A stretch of 52,087 nucleotides of DNA from Gammaproteobacteria bacterium (lineage in GTDB: Bacteria > Pseudomonadota > Gammaproteobacteria > Arenicellales > Arenicellaceae). The stretch is from positions 1 to 52,087 of the forward strand of contig JABDKW010000026.1 in assembly GCA_013002025.1 (NCBI GenBank), written 5' to 3'. A program made the translations under genes and the position numbers. Position 1 is the stretch's first letter, and every line of letters starts with the position of its first letter. Below, in pieces: positions 42,978 to 52,087 of this stretch. A model generated the notes under the pieces. It saw only the letters and a list, made by a program, of their open reading frames with translations, did no database searches and was not told the origin of the DNA.

Positions 42978-43023
42978 TCACTATACTCACAGAATAGCAT
43001 TTTGCGAATCGAGGAAGAAACGC

Positions 43024-44394
43024 ATGACAAACGGTAATTTAAAGCGCGTCGACGCCGAATCCATATTACACCCGGCCACCAATGCGGATGACTTTGCCCG
43101 CACTGGGTCACGAATTATCGAAAGTGGCGAAGGAATCTACCTGCGCGACACTGATGGCAACCAACTAATCGATGCGGTAGCAGGACTATGGTGTGTCAAT
43201 ATCGGTTATGGCCGCAGCGAAATAGCTGACGCCATGAGCGCGGCGGCAACGCAATTGAGTTACTACCATACGTTTACCGGCATGTCGAACGTACCGCAAA
43301 TTGAGCTGGCGCAGCGGCTATTGGCACTGGCACCGGCGCAAATGTCAAAGGTGTTCTTTGGCAGCGGCGGCAGCGACGGCAACGACAGTCTGATGAAGAT
43401 TGTCTGGTATTACCATAACCTGATTGGTAAACCGCAGAAGCGCAAAATTATCTCCCGCTGGCAGGCCTATCATGGTACGTCTATCGGTACTGCCAGCCTC
43501 ACCGGCCTGCCCTCGTTTCACAAAGCCTTTAATTTGCCGATTGAAGGCATATTGCACACCGAGTCACCCGATTACTACCGCCATGCCCGTGAGGGTGAAA
43601 CTGAGCTGGCATTCTCGCAGCGGCGCGCAGATGAATTGGAACAACTGATTTTGACAGAAGGGCCGGACACGGTTGGTGCATTCATTGCGGAACCGGTGAT
43701 GGGCGCCGGCGGTGTTATCACCCCGCCGCAAGGCTATTTTGCGGCTATTCAAAAAGTCACCAAAAAATACGATATTTTGTTTATCGCCGATGAAGTAGTG
43801 TGCGGCTTTGGCAGGTTGGGCACTTGGTTTGGCAGTGAGGTTTATGACATCGAGCCGGATATGATGACCACTGCCAAAGCCATTACCAGTGGTTATTTTC
43901 CGTTCTCTGCCAGCTTTATAACTGAGCAGATATGGGAGGTGATTCGCGAGGGGTCGAGACAGTTTGGTAATTTCGCACACGGTTATACCTACGCGGGCCA
44001 CCCGATTGGGGCTGCGGTGGCGATGGCCAACCTGGATATATTAGAGAGCGAACAACTGGTACAGAAATCGGCTGATAACGGCGCCTACTTTCACCGGCTA
44101 CTAAACGAGCGGTTTGCTGATGACGACTTCGTCGGGCAAGTACGCGGGCAAGGCCTACTGGCGGCGGTACAGCTAATGCAAAACAAGGCGGATAAGACCT
44201 TCTTCGACCCATCGCTGAAAATAGCGCCGCAGGTTACCGCGCAATGCTATCAACAAGGATTGATCGCGCGGCCACTGCCGTCGATAGACTCGGTGGCGTT
44301 TTCACCACCTCTGGTTGCCACGCAGGCAGACCTCGAGATGATCGTAGACCGCTTTGAGAGTGCGGTGCGAAAAGTCGTTGCCGAGGTAAGTTAA
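43024..44394 (+). CDS. Class III (omega) aminotransferase
   Basis: A 456-residue PLP enzyme. The phosphate-binding segment is G-S-G-G-S-D-G-N-D, with W-Q-A-Y-H-G-T-S (Tyr-His stacking residues), F-I-A-D-E-V-V-C-G-F-G-R (Asp), and the PLP lysine in T-T-A-K-A-I-T-S-G-Y. It resembles the SpuC/omega-amino-acid:pyruvate group rather than the shorter AstC/ArgD (about 400). Substrate is unknown. Its position opposite the ast operon makes succinylornithine a possibility, and polyamines or GABA are alternatives. A GAGGA ribosome site is present. It ends 12 bases from the RND pump gene. Confidence 0.87.
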   Translation: MTNGNLKRVDAESILHPATNADDFARTGSRIIESGEGIYLRDTDGNQLIDAVAGLWCVNIGYGRSEIADAMSAAATQLSYYHTFTGMSNVPQIELAQRLLALAPAQMSKVFFGSGGSDGNDSLMKIVWYYHNLIGKPQKRKIISRWQAYHGTSIGTASLTGLPSFHKAFNLPIEGILHTESPDYYRHAREGETELAFSQRRADELEQLILTEGPDTVGAFIAEPVMGAGGVITPPQGYFAAIQKVTKKYDILFIADEVVCGFGRLGTWFGSEVYDIEPDMMTTAKAITSGYFPFSASFITEQIWEVIREGSRQFGNFAHGYTYAGHPIGAAVAMANLDILESEQLVQKSADNGAYFHRLLNERFADDDFVGQVRGQGLLAAVQLMQNKADKTFFDPSLKIAPQVTAQCYQQGLIARPLPSIDSVAFSPPLVATQADLEMIVDRFESAVRKVVAEVS

Positions 44395-44406
44395 TACGCA
44401 GAGGCA

Positions 44407-47400
44407 TTAATCGAAAATAGAGTCGGTCTTCAGCGCAGCCGGGCTAAATATTCTCGCCTTGAGGCCGCTAAAAAACAGCTTGATACTCCTCCCATTGATT
44501 AGCAACGCTGGCACAAAAAACAAGGTGACGAAGAATGCCACTACCAGTCCATAGGCCAGCGACACCACAATAGGCTGTAGCCAGGCGGCCTGGCTGGAAC
44601 GCTCCAGCATTAATGGCACTAACCCGATAAAGGTGGTCACCGAGGTGATCAGAATCGGCCTGAATCGATCTCGCGCTGCCTTTTGAATGGCCTCACTCAT
44701 TTCCAGACCACGCTGGCGCAGTTGATTGTAGGAATCAATTAACACCAGATTATCGTTGATCACCACGCCGGACGCCGCCACGGTGCCAAAGTAGCTATAC
44801 AAGGAAATCGGCATGCCATTAAACCAGTGGCCGATAATCGCGCCCAGCACCGCGAAAGGAATCGCGATTAAAATCAAAATGGGCTGCGAGTAACTTTTAA
44901 ATGCCACGGCCAGCATAAAATACATTGCGAACAAGGCAATCATAATCAGCACGCTGATTTCGGCTGCAAACTCAGCCTCAGCTGCGCTTTCGCCGACCGA
45001 GGCACGGGTCAGCCCGGGATACTTAGCCTCCCAGGCCGGAAAAAAGTTGTCCTGCAATTCCTCCATGATTTCATTGCGAACGGGTTCTTTGAGATAACCG
45101 CTTACCTCGGCCGAGCGCAGGCCATCCCAGTGATCTATCTGCTTCAACGCCGGCCCGTAGCTGACATCAACCACTGAGAACAGCGGTACTTCGCGATTGT
45201 CCTGAGTACGAATTCTGAAATGCCGCAAACTTTCCAGCGACTGACGGCTGACCAGCGGGTAGCGCAGCATTACTTTAACATCCTGACCGTCGCGCGGTAG
45301 ACGCTGCACCTCTTCACCATAGTAGGCCTGGCGCACCTGACTCATCACCTGACCCAGCGTCAATCCCAACTGTTCCGCGCCGGGTTTCAATGCAAAGCGC
45401 ATTTCTTCGCTGCTGGTTTCAAAACTGTCGGAAACATCGAATACCGATTTGAACTCGCGGATACGTTCTTTTAATTCCCCAACCGCCATCTGCAGCACTT
45501 CCAGGTTTGGATGGCGCACCGATATTTCCAAATCGGGGCCCGCGTTATCAAACGAGTACTCCACCCGTATCTGCTTGGCATCTGGCACGTCGCCGATTAA
45601 TTCTCGCAACCGTACGGCCGCCTGTTTTGCGGACAGGCTGCGTACTTCTGGCGACGCGAGCTTGACGATGGCAATCACACTGTCGCGACGGGAACGTGTA
45701 TACCAATTTTCCACCACCTGATTTTTCTCGCCTTCAGCGTTATTCTCCACTTCTGCAATCAGCTGTTCCTGGGCCCGCTGAAGCTGGGCCAGGATTTCCA
45801 GCGACCGTTGATAAGTGGTGCCTTCACGCAAATCCGCATTAATAAATATCTGCTCTGATTCAATCTCGGGATTAAACGCCGACTTCACATGATTACCGCC
45901 CATCAAGCCCAAGAACCCAATCAGTAAGGCCATCACAAATATCACCGTCGTGAGCACCGGGCGCTGCACTGCCTTGCTCAACATGGGTCCGTATTTTTCA
46001 TGGCCGAAAGTAACAATGCCCAGCGCAATTTTCTGTTGAAACGCGGCAAAGCGATTTTTTTGTGTGGCCGGTTTCACGGTGGATAAATGCGCTGGCAAAA
46101 TCAAAAATGCCTCCAGCAGGGAAAAACACAGGGCCAGAATTACCACCCACGCTATCTGGCGGGTAAATTCCTGCACGGTACCGGTAAGAAAGATCCACGG
46201 TAGAAAAGCAATAATAGTGGTCACCACACCGAATATGACCGGCTTGGACACCAGATAAGTACCATCGACGGCGCCCTTGAGGCCATAATGCCCGCGCTCA
46301 AACTCGGAGTGCACCCGCTCCCCGACAATAATGGCGTCATCCACCACGATGCCCAGTACCAGTAGGAAGGCAAATGTTGACAACATGTTCAAAGACACGC
46401 CCACGCTGGGTAGCAACACAAATGCGCCCGCATAGGCCGTAGCGACACCGACCGCGACCCAGATCGCCACAATCGGGCGCAGGGTAAGCAGCAGTACCAT
46501 AAACACCAAAGCCAGCCCCGACATTGCTGCTCTGCCAATGGTCGAAATGCGGCTATTAAAGTCCACCGCGGTATCCTGCCAAAGCGTAAGCCCCACACCT
46601 TCCGGCAATGTTTTGCTGCGCTCGTCGATCCATTCGCGCACCGATTCAGACATGGTGACCACGTCCATATTCTCGCTGGACATTACCTGAATCAGTACCG
46701 CAGGCTCACCGTTCAAGGTCGCCAGAATTTCATTTTCTTCGAAGCCATCGATTACCGTCGCCAGATCCTTAACCCGAATGGTGCCGCCTGCGGGCAACTG
46801 TCGCACAACGATATTCTCAAAATCCTGCTGGGAATCGGCCAGATTGCGGGTTCGTAACGTGTACTGACCGGCATCGGTGCGCAAATTACCGGCTGATAAA
46901 TTTATTGAATCGGCGCGAATCGCCGCTGCTATCTCGGCAAAGCCAATGCGAAATCGTTGCAGGGCCGCTTCGCTGACTTCAATGGAAATTTCCTCTTCAC
47001 GGGTGCCAAACAGCTCGACAATAGAAATGCCCCGCAAGGCCGCAACCTCGCGGCGCATTTCGTCTGCCAACCGTTTTAACGGTCGTTCTCCAACATCACC
47101 ATGTACGGCGATGCGGATGCTTTCATTACGGGTGTGAAATTGATTCAATCTGGGCCGCTCAATGCCGGGCGGGAAAGTAGAAATGGATGATACTCTGGTA
47201 TCCACTTCATCCATGATTCGTCCGAAGTCCTGACCCCGGTCGGCCAGAATGGTCACAATGCCAACGCCCTCGCGCGACTCAGATCTTACCCAATCCAGGT
47301 TCTCCAGATCTTTGAGTGACTCTTCAATGCGCGAGATAATCTGCTCTTCGATATCGACCGGGCTGGCGCCAGCCCAAACAACCGTCACCTGCATGCCCGG

Positions 47401-47529
47401 AAACGGCACAGTGGGAAACAGTTCGCGCTCCATCTTTGAATAACCAATCACGCCAGCAAACAGGATACCCAGCATCAGCAGATTGGCTGCGACATGGTTA
47501 TTGGCCCACCAGGCAATTATCGGTTTCAT
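44407..47529 (-). CDS. RND multidrug efflux pump inner-membrane subunit (HAE1/AcrB type)
   Basis: A 1040-residue proton-driven exporter. It has the N-terminal membrane helix, a large periplasmic domain, a central cluster of helices with the proton-relay pair in G-I-V-V-D-D-A-I-I-V, a second periplasmic domain and a last helical bundle. The gatekeeper and drug-pocket residues cannot be judged by eye. It is co-transcribed with an upstream membrane fusion protein gene (67-base gap). No outer-membrane TolC-type gene is adjacent, so a distant one would be used. Confidence 0.94.
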   Translation of the reverse strand: MKPIIAWWANNHVAANLLMLGILFAGVIGYSKMERELFPTVPFPGMQVTVVWAGASPVDIEEQIISRIEESLKDLENLDWVRSESREGVGIVTILADRGQDFGRIMDEVDTRVSSISTFPPGIERPRLNQFHTRNESIRIAVHGDVGERPLKRLADEMRREVAALRGISIVELFGTREEEISIEVSEAALQRFRIGFAEIAAAIRADSINLSAGNLRTDAGQYTLRTRNLADSQQDFENIVVRQLPAGGTIRVKDLATVIDGFEENEILATLNGEPAVLIQVMSSENMDVVTMSESVREWIDERSKTLPEGVGLTLWQDTAVDFNSRISTIGRAAMSGLALVFMVLLLTLRPIVAIWVAVGVATAYAGAFVLLPSVGVSLNMLSTFAFLLVLGIVVDDAIIVGERVHSEFERGHYGLKGAVDGTYLVSKPVIFGVVTTIIAFLPWIFLTGTVQEFTRQIAWVVILALCFSLLEAFLILPAHLSTVKPATQKNRFAAFQQKIALGIVTFGHEKYGPMLSKAVQRPVLTTVIFVMALLIGFLGLMGGNHVKSAFNPEIESEQIFINADLREGTTYQRSLEILAQLQRAQEQLIAEVENNAEGEKNQVVENWYTRSRRDSVIAIVKLASPEVRSLSAKQAAVRLRELIGDVPDAKQIRVEYSFDNAGPDLEISVRHPNLEVLQMAVGELKERIREFKSVFDVSDSFETSSEEMRFALKPGAEQLGLTLGQVMSQVRQAYYGEEVQRLPRDGQDVKVMLRYPLVSRQSLESLRHFRIRTQDNREVPLFSVVDVSYGPALKQIDHWDGLRSAEVSGYLKEPVRNEIMEELQDNFFPAWEAKYPGLTRASVGESAAEAEFAAEISVLIMIALFAMYFMLAVAFKSYSQPILILIAIPFAVLGAIIGHWFNGMPISLYSYFGTVAASGVVINDNLVLIDSYNQLRQRGLEMSEAIQKAARDRFRPILITSVTTFIGLVPLMLERSSQAAWLQPIVVSLAYGLVVAFFVTLFFVPALLINGRSIKLFFSGLKARIFSPAALKTDSIFD

Positions 47530-47596
47530 TAATATTCTCTTTAATTAGTTCGGCTTGCGGTAATCCGGGGCGAGCGCAAGTCAGCCTTGCCCGTGT

Positions 47597-48868
47597 TCAG
47601 ATTTGCTCATTATCGGTTTCTTCAGCAGTCTGCACTGTCGCCGCATCATTGGCAGCCGGCTCGCTTTCACTCAATTCAACTTCTGCCACGGCATCCGGCT
47701 TGATCTTGACTGACATGCCTTCGTAAGCACCCGGCACCGGTGAGATTACCACCAGCTCACCGGCATTTACCCCTTGTGGTGTATCGGCCGCCAGCAGGGC
47801 AATCTCTGGCGATGTGAAAACGGTTTGAACCTGTCGAAACGCCAGTTTCCCCTGATTCAGCACATAAACTCGGTCGCCATTACGCAATGCTGTTCTAGGC
47901 ACCTTGATGCCGGCCACGGGCTGTTTGGATTGCAATTCCACATCGACAAATAAACCAGGCGCCAGGGGCATTTTTTGCGGTGCCGCTGTGGACTGCATAG
48001 AATCGGCGACCACCGTGGCATATAGCAACCGGGTATTCTGATCGATACTGGCATCTATACTGCGCAAATGCCCCGGCCAAAAGTGTCGGGTGGCCCCAAA
48101 ACTTGTGCTGATTACAGCCGCCGGTGCCGCTTCTCTGGGCAATGTCTGGCCGATATACAATCCCAGGTCGGCGATCTGAGTGTCGGTCATCGGGATGCGA
48201 ACCTCCATGGCATCCACGGCGAACACCTTGCCCATGCTGGAACCGCGCGCAACGAACTGGCCCAGTTCTGCGCCTTTACTCATAATACGCCCACGAAAAG
48301 GTGCGCTGATGGTGGTTCGAGCCAGATTTAATTTGGCCAGATCTAACTCGGCCTGCGCGGCGCGTAGCCGGGCTCGGGCCCGATCGACCTGTGGTTTATT
48401 CAGGCGCAGAGGGTTTGCTTCATCAATACTGCGACCCTGCAATTCTTGCCACTCGCGGGCATTGGTGGCCGCAGCCGCCACCTCAATATCGAGTTGCACT
48501 CTGGCTTCCGCCACCGCGGCTTGTGCAGCATGTAAAGCCACCAGATAATCCGCGTCATCGATTTTAAGCAGTGCTTCGTGGGCTTCAAACAAACCGCCTT
48601 CAATGAACTTGTCTGACACCGACACCACTTTACCGGTCACCTGCGTGATCAACTCAATATTTGTCTTCGCGCGCACCTCGCCTTGAAAGATGGAAGAACG
48701 ATCGATTTCATCAAGGCTGGCCCGTACCACATCCACCGCCAGAGGCGGAAATTCATTTTTCTCTTCTTCAACTTCCGGTTTACCGGCTTGCAGCGCAACA
48801 ATGATGAGGGCGCCGACAAAAATAACCGTCAGGGGTAAAAAAAACTTGGACTGGGTAACTCGACTCAT
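47597..48868 (-). CDS. RND efflux membrane fusion (periplasmic adaptor) protein
   Basis: A 423-residue adaptor with one N-terminal membrane segment (about residues 11-27). It has a lipoyl/coiled-coil hairpin region (about 75-195, Ala- and Arg-rich heptads flanking) and beta-barrel and membrane-proximal domains. The acidic tail, S-E-S-E-P and E-E-T-D, is unusual. It begins the leftward two-gene unit with the RND pump. Divergent from the histidine phosphatase gene across 195 bases where no clear sites were found. Confidence 0.9.
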   Translation of the reverse strand: MSRVTQSKFFLPLTVIFVGALIIVALQAGKPEVEEEKNEFPPLAVDVVRASLDEIDRSSIFQGEVRAKTNIELITQVTGKVVSVSDKFIEGGLFEAHEALLKIDDADYLVALHAAQAAVAEARVQLDIEVAAAATNAREWQELQGRSIDEANPLRLNKPQVDRARARLRAAQAELDLAKLNLARTTISAPFRGRIMSKGAELGQFVARGSSMGKVFAVDAMEVRIPMTDTQIADLGLYIGQTLPREAAPAAVISTSFGATRHFWPGHLRSIDASIDQNTRLLYATVVADSMQSTAAPQKMPLAPGLFVDVELQSKQPVAGIKVPRTALRNGDRVYVLNQGKLAFRQVQTVFTSPEIALLAADTPQGVNAGELVVISPVPGAYEGMSVKIKPDAVAEVELSESEPAANDAATVQTAEETDNEQI

Positions 48869-49063
48869 GGGGAGGCTGATATTCAGGCAGTTAGGGGCAG
48901 CTGGTGTTCTCTGACAACAGTATAGGTGGCATACTGATGAAATAGAACTTTATGCAAATGTTTAATATTAATGCTGTTGAATAGATGCGATTACAAGCTG
49001 TTTGGATTCAAATTCACTGGATAAATTGCCATCTCGCTCTGTAAAACTACACAAAATGACCAA

Positions 49064-49606
49064 ATGAAACCAAGAAAACCGTTTTGCCTGTTCCTTTTGA
49101 TGGTTTATATGTTGGTCCCGCACATGGCTTTGGCGGCCGATCAGGGCACAACTATTTACCTGATCCGTCACACAGAAAAGGTCCTGGATGGCAGCAATGA
49201 CCCGGACTTAACGCTTGCAGGGCTGGAGCGAGCGAAACAGTGGGCAAAGGTACTGGATAGAATCGAGCTGCATCATATTTTCAGCACCGACACCACCAGA
49301 ACCCATGACACAGCATCCATCATTGCCGTGGCCAAAGGTCTTCCCGTACAAATCTACGATCATCAAACTATGGATTACGCGGCGTTTATCGCCGCTCATA
49401 AAGGCAAAAATGTACTGATGGTAGGGCATAGCAACACAGTGCCTGGTATCGCCAACGGCTTGCTGGGCAAGCGACAGTACGAAGATCTGAGTGAGGATGA
49501 TTATGGCAGTCTGTTTATCGTTAACCTGGCTGCCGGGAGCGCACATGCTCAGGTACTACAAGTGAATCCCTGGTCAGGTTCAGCCGCCCCTGATACAAAA
49601 AAATAA
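49064..49606 (+). CDS. Histidine phosphatase superfamily protein, exported
   Basis: A 180-residue protein with a signal peptide (about residues 1-24, cleavage near A-L-A-A). The phosphohistidine motif is Y-L-I-R-H-T-E-K (His35). A second arginine is in D-T-T-R-T, and the late histidine is in M-V-G-H-S-N. It should act in the periplasm on an unknown phosphoester; the short size fits the SixA/PhoE-like branch. It lies 54 bases before the M28 peptidase gene and may share its promoter. Confidence 0.85.
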   Translation: MKPRKPFCLFLLMVYMLVPHMALAADQGTTIYLIRHTEKVLDGSNDPDLTLAGLERAKQWAKVLDRIELHHIFSTDTTRTHDTASIIAVAKGLPVQIYDHQTMDYAAFIAAHKGKNVLMVGHSNTVPGIANGLLGKRQYEDLSEDDYGSLFIVNLAAGSAHAQVLQVNPWSGSAAPDTKK

Positions 49607-49660
49607 TCTAAAATACCTTCATAGCAATCGTATGAAGAAGTAACTCAAGAGGTAACTCAA

Positions 49661-51430
49661 ATGAATGTGAAACTAACTTACACCGGCGCACTGCTGGCAG
49701 CGATCATGGTCCTACTTGGCGGCTGCGGCGAGGCCAACGATGCCCCTGACCAAAGCGCTGCCTCACAAGCGGCAGCTGTTCCCGCCACTGCAGCGACTAC
49801 ACAGATCACCAGCGACGCCATCGAAGCTGCGGCGCAACAAATCGATGAGGCCGGCCTGATGCGACACATCAATATATTGGCCTCGGACGAATATGAAGGC
49901 CGTGCACCCTCCACCCCAGGCGGCCGCAAAACCGTTGAGTACCTGGAGACGCAGTTTAAACAGATCGGATTGAAGCCCGCGTTCTCTAACGCAGATGGCG
50001 CGTCCTATCGGCAGGCGGTGGAATTAATGGAAATCACTGTGACCAACAAACCACCGCTGCGGTTTGATTTCGCCGAGGGCGAGCCGCTGACACTGCCTTA
50101 TCAGGATCAATCAATCGTGTTTACCTCCCGAGCCGGCGACAGCACTGCCGTGCAAAACTCAGAGCTGGTTTTTGTGGGCTATGGCGTGGTCGCCCCTGAA
50201 TACGGTTGGAATGATTACGAAGGCATCGATATGGCCGATAAGACCGCCGTCATTCTGGTCAACGACCCGGGATTCCGCAACCCTGAGGATGAGCTGTTTA
50301 AGGGTCGCACCATGACCTATTACGGGCGCTGGACCTATAAGTATGAAGAAGCCGCGCGTCAGGGTGCCGCAGCCGCCATAATCGTGCATGAAGACGAAGC
50401 CGCCGGTTACCCCTGGGAAGTGGTTTCGGGTAGTTGGTCGGGCGCGCAGTACACCCTGTTTACCGAAGACGGTAATGCCGGAAATCTGGCGGTGGAATCC
50501 TGGATCACTAAACCCGCTGCCGAACAGCTATTTGAGCGGGTCGGCATGAATTACAACGAGGCTGTGGCCGCAGCCGGCAACGCTTCATTCAAGCCAACAC
50601 CGATGGCCGCTAAAGCCAGCAGCGAATTGCAACTCAGTAGCCGCGAATCGACATCCTATAATGTGGCTGGTCTGCTCCCGGGCAGCGAGCGACCGGATGA
50701 ACTATTTATCTATACGGCGCATTGGGATCATATTGGCAATAAACCCGATGCCGACAAGGAAGACACCATCTACAACGGTGCGCAGGACAATGCCACTGGC
50801 ACTGCAGCCCTGATCGAAGTGGCAGAGGCGTTTCTGGCGCTGCCCAGCGCACCGCAACGCTCGGTTATGTTTCTGGCGGTGACAGCGGAAGAATCCGGGC
50901 TGCTGGGCTCGCAGTACTACGGAGAAAACCCACCCATTCCAATGGCCAAGCACGTGGCCGGTATCAATATAGATGGCATGTCGACCTATGGCGCCACCGA
51001 TGACATTGTGGTGGTTGGCTATGGAAATTCGGAAATGGACGATTACTTGCGGCGCGTCTCGACCGAGCAGGGCCGAGTACTGGTGCCGGAGCCAACGCCG
51101 GAGAAAGGCTATTTCTACCGCTCAGACCATTTTAATTTGGCTAAAAAGGGTGTGCCAATGCTATACGCCGAGGCCGGTGAGCAGGTGCGGGGTAAGCCGG
51201 CCGGCTATGGCGCTGAGAAGTCTAAAGAGTACCTGCAGGATCGCTACCACAAACCCGCCGATGAAGTGCATGAAGGCTGGGACAACGGCGGAATACTGCA
51301 GGACCTCAATGCTCACTTTCGCATTGGCGTAGCGATCAGTAATAGCGAAGCGTGGCCGCAGTGGAGCGAGGGTAACGAGTTCAAAGCCATTCGCGAAGCC
51401 AGCCTGGCGGCCAGTCCAGCGGGGAACTGA
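49661..51430 (+). CDS. M28-family zinc peptidase lipoprotein
   Basis: A 589-residue envelope peptidase. Lipobox L-L-G-G-C puts lipidation at Cys22. A protease-associated (PA) insert is likely at about residues 150-300. The M28 core carries zinc ligands in T-A-H-W-D-H, G-A-Q-D-N-A-T-G and A-E-E-S-G-L-L-G-S, with a later S-D-H-F-N-L. Aminopeptidase activity is the usual role for this architecture. AAGAGG is a good ribosome site. Ends 22 bases from a convergent exporter gene. Confidence 0.92.
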   Translation: MNVKLTYTGALLAAIMVLLGGCGEANDAPDQSAASQAAAVPATAATTQITSDAIEAAAQQIDEAGLMRHINILASDEYEGRAPSTPGGRKTVEYLETQFKQIGLKPAFSNADGASYRQAVELMEITVTNKPPLRFDFAEGEPLTLPYQDQSIVFTSRAGDSTAVQNSELVFVGYGVVAPEYGWNDYEGIDMADKTAVILVNDPGFRNPEDELFKGRTMTYYGRWTYKYEEAARQGAAAAIIVHEDEAAGYPWEVVSGSWSGAQYTLFTEDGNAGNLAVESWITKPAAEQLFERVGMNYNEAVAAAGNASFKPTPMAAKASSELQLSSRESTSYNVAGLLPGSERPDELFIYTAHWDHIGNKPDADKEDTIYNGAQDNATGTAALIEVAEAFLALPSAPQRSVMFLAVTAEESGLLGSQYYGENPPIPMAKHVAGINIDGMSTYGATDDIVVVGYGNSEMDDYLRRVSTEQGRVLVPEPTPEKGYFYRSDHFNLAKKGVPMLYAEAGEQVRGKPAGYGAEKSKEYLQDRYHKPADEVHEGWDNGGILQDLNAHFRIGVAISNSEAWPQWSEGNEFKAIREASLAASPAGN

Positions 51431-51452
51431 CCGCTTAACTCTACAGGCTTTA

Positions 51453-52087
51453 CTATCCATGTGCCCGCATTCGAGCGAGCAACATCGGTAGCATAATCAA
51501 GTTGGCGATCAGGGCCGTGATCATGGCAATTGCGGTCAGCATGCCGAAGTACATGGTGGGCACAAAGTTTGAAAACACCATAATTAAAAAGCCGGCCGCG
51601 ATGACCAACGTAGTATAAAACATTGCCTGCCCAATATTGTCGGTGGCCGTGGCGATGGCGCGCTGATAGTCTGGCTTGTGCCGGTACTCATCACTGAAGC
51701 GATGCACAAAGTGAATCGAATTATCGACCGCAATGCCCACACTGATGGCGGCGATGGTAATGGTCATCAAATCCAGCGGAATACCAAGAATACCCATTAG
51801 GCCCAGTACCACCGCGGCTGAAAACAGATTAGGGACGATGGTAATGAGTGCGATGCGCGCACTGCGGAACAACACTATAAACATCAGAAAAATCACAAAA
51901 AACACAGTTCCGAGAGTTTGGATTTGAGAGTCGAACAAGGAGTTCAGCATATTGTTATAGAGCACCAGCATGCCGGATATTTTGATCTGCTGATCCGCGA
52001 TACCGTGTTGCTCAATCAACAATTCCCGGATGTCGTTAATAAGTTGGTTTCGATCCAGGCCCTTGTGCGATTCAAATACCCGAATAC
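51453..52087 (-). CDS. RND/MMPL-type exporter, C-terminal part (continues past window edge)
   Basis: The frame stays open to the right edge, so the gene starts outside the window. About 211 residues are visible: a periplasmic end, then hydrophobic segments. The RND-type motif D-L-M-T-I-T-I-A-A-I-S-V-G-I-A-V-D-N-S-I-H carries the typical Asp. The tail is L-P-M-L-L-A-R-M-R-A-H-G. The I-A-V-D-N-S-I-H-F form is usual in MMPL/hopanoid- or sterol-type RND proteins rather than drug pumps. Substrate unknown. Confidence 0.85.
   Translation of the reverse strand, partial: IRVFESHKGLDRNQLINDIRELLIEQHGIADQQIKISGMLVLYNNMLNSLFDSQIQTLGTVFFVIFLMFIVLFRSARIALITIVPNLFSAAVVLGLMGILGIPLDLMTITIAAISVGIAVDNSIHFVHRFSDEYRHKPDYQRAIATATDNIGQAMFYTTLVIAAGFLIMVFSNFVPTMYFGMLTAIAMITALIANLIMLPMLLARMRAHG

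Overview
This is a gammaproteobacterial chromosome segment, most likely from a relative of Pseudomonadales or of the marine Cellvibrionales-type lineages. The evidence is gene order and family content, all judged by eye. The blocks birA-coaX-SPOR-tRNA(Thr,Tyr,Gly,Thr)-tufB, gshB-tonB-ruvX-pyrB and pilU-pilT/yggS-proC-yggT-metX-metW match the Pseudomonas arrangement. G+C looks close to half. Genes are densely packed, and I see no insertion sequence, prophage, integrase or CRISPR array.

Left part (1-9.8 kb, almost all on the minus strand): a tRNA-tufB operon with a strong promoter. Its spacers carry ten imperfect hairpin repeats. Upstream are SPOR, coaX and birA, then a PAPS-reductase-like gene. 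A zinc metalloprotease gene follows whose C-terminal TerB-like domain is cut by an in-frame amber codon. Next are an alpha/beta hydrolase, a YbiT-type ABC-F ATPase, a phosphate-type porin with a candidate PHO box, and a small lipoprotein.

Middle part (10-31 kb): gshB, a TonB-like protein, ruvX and pyrB run to the right and meet pilT-pilU. On the other side of pilT lies a long rightward run: yggS, proC, yggT, metX, metW, yehS-like and mscS-type. A leftward set follows (NhaC-type antiporter, EamA exporter, ACC deaminase), then a TonB-dependent receptor, an alanine/sodium symporter, rarA and an unusual zinc-ribbon/NTF2-like membrane protein.

Right part (31-52 kb): ilvD, a large AsmA-family protein and an arginine gene cluster. 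The cluster reads astA-astB-astE-argC-argB-class II aldolase, with an Lrp/AsnC regulator and a divergent class III aminotransferase upstream. No astC or astD is present in the cluster. ArgC and ArgB could supply the missing oxidation step in reverse, which is the most interesting idea in the window. An RND pump with its adaptor, a histidine phosphatase, an M28 peptidase lipoprotein and the end of an MMPL/RND-type exporter close the window.

Functions rest on recognised motifs and remembered family sequences. No database search was run.
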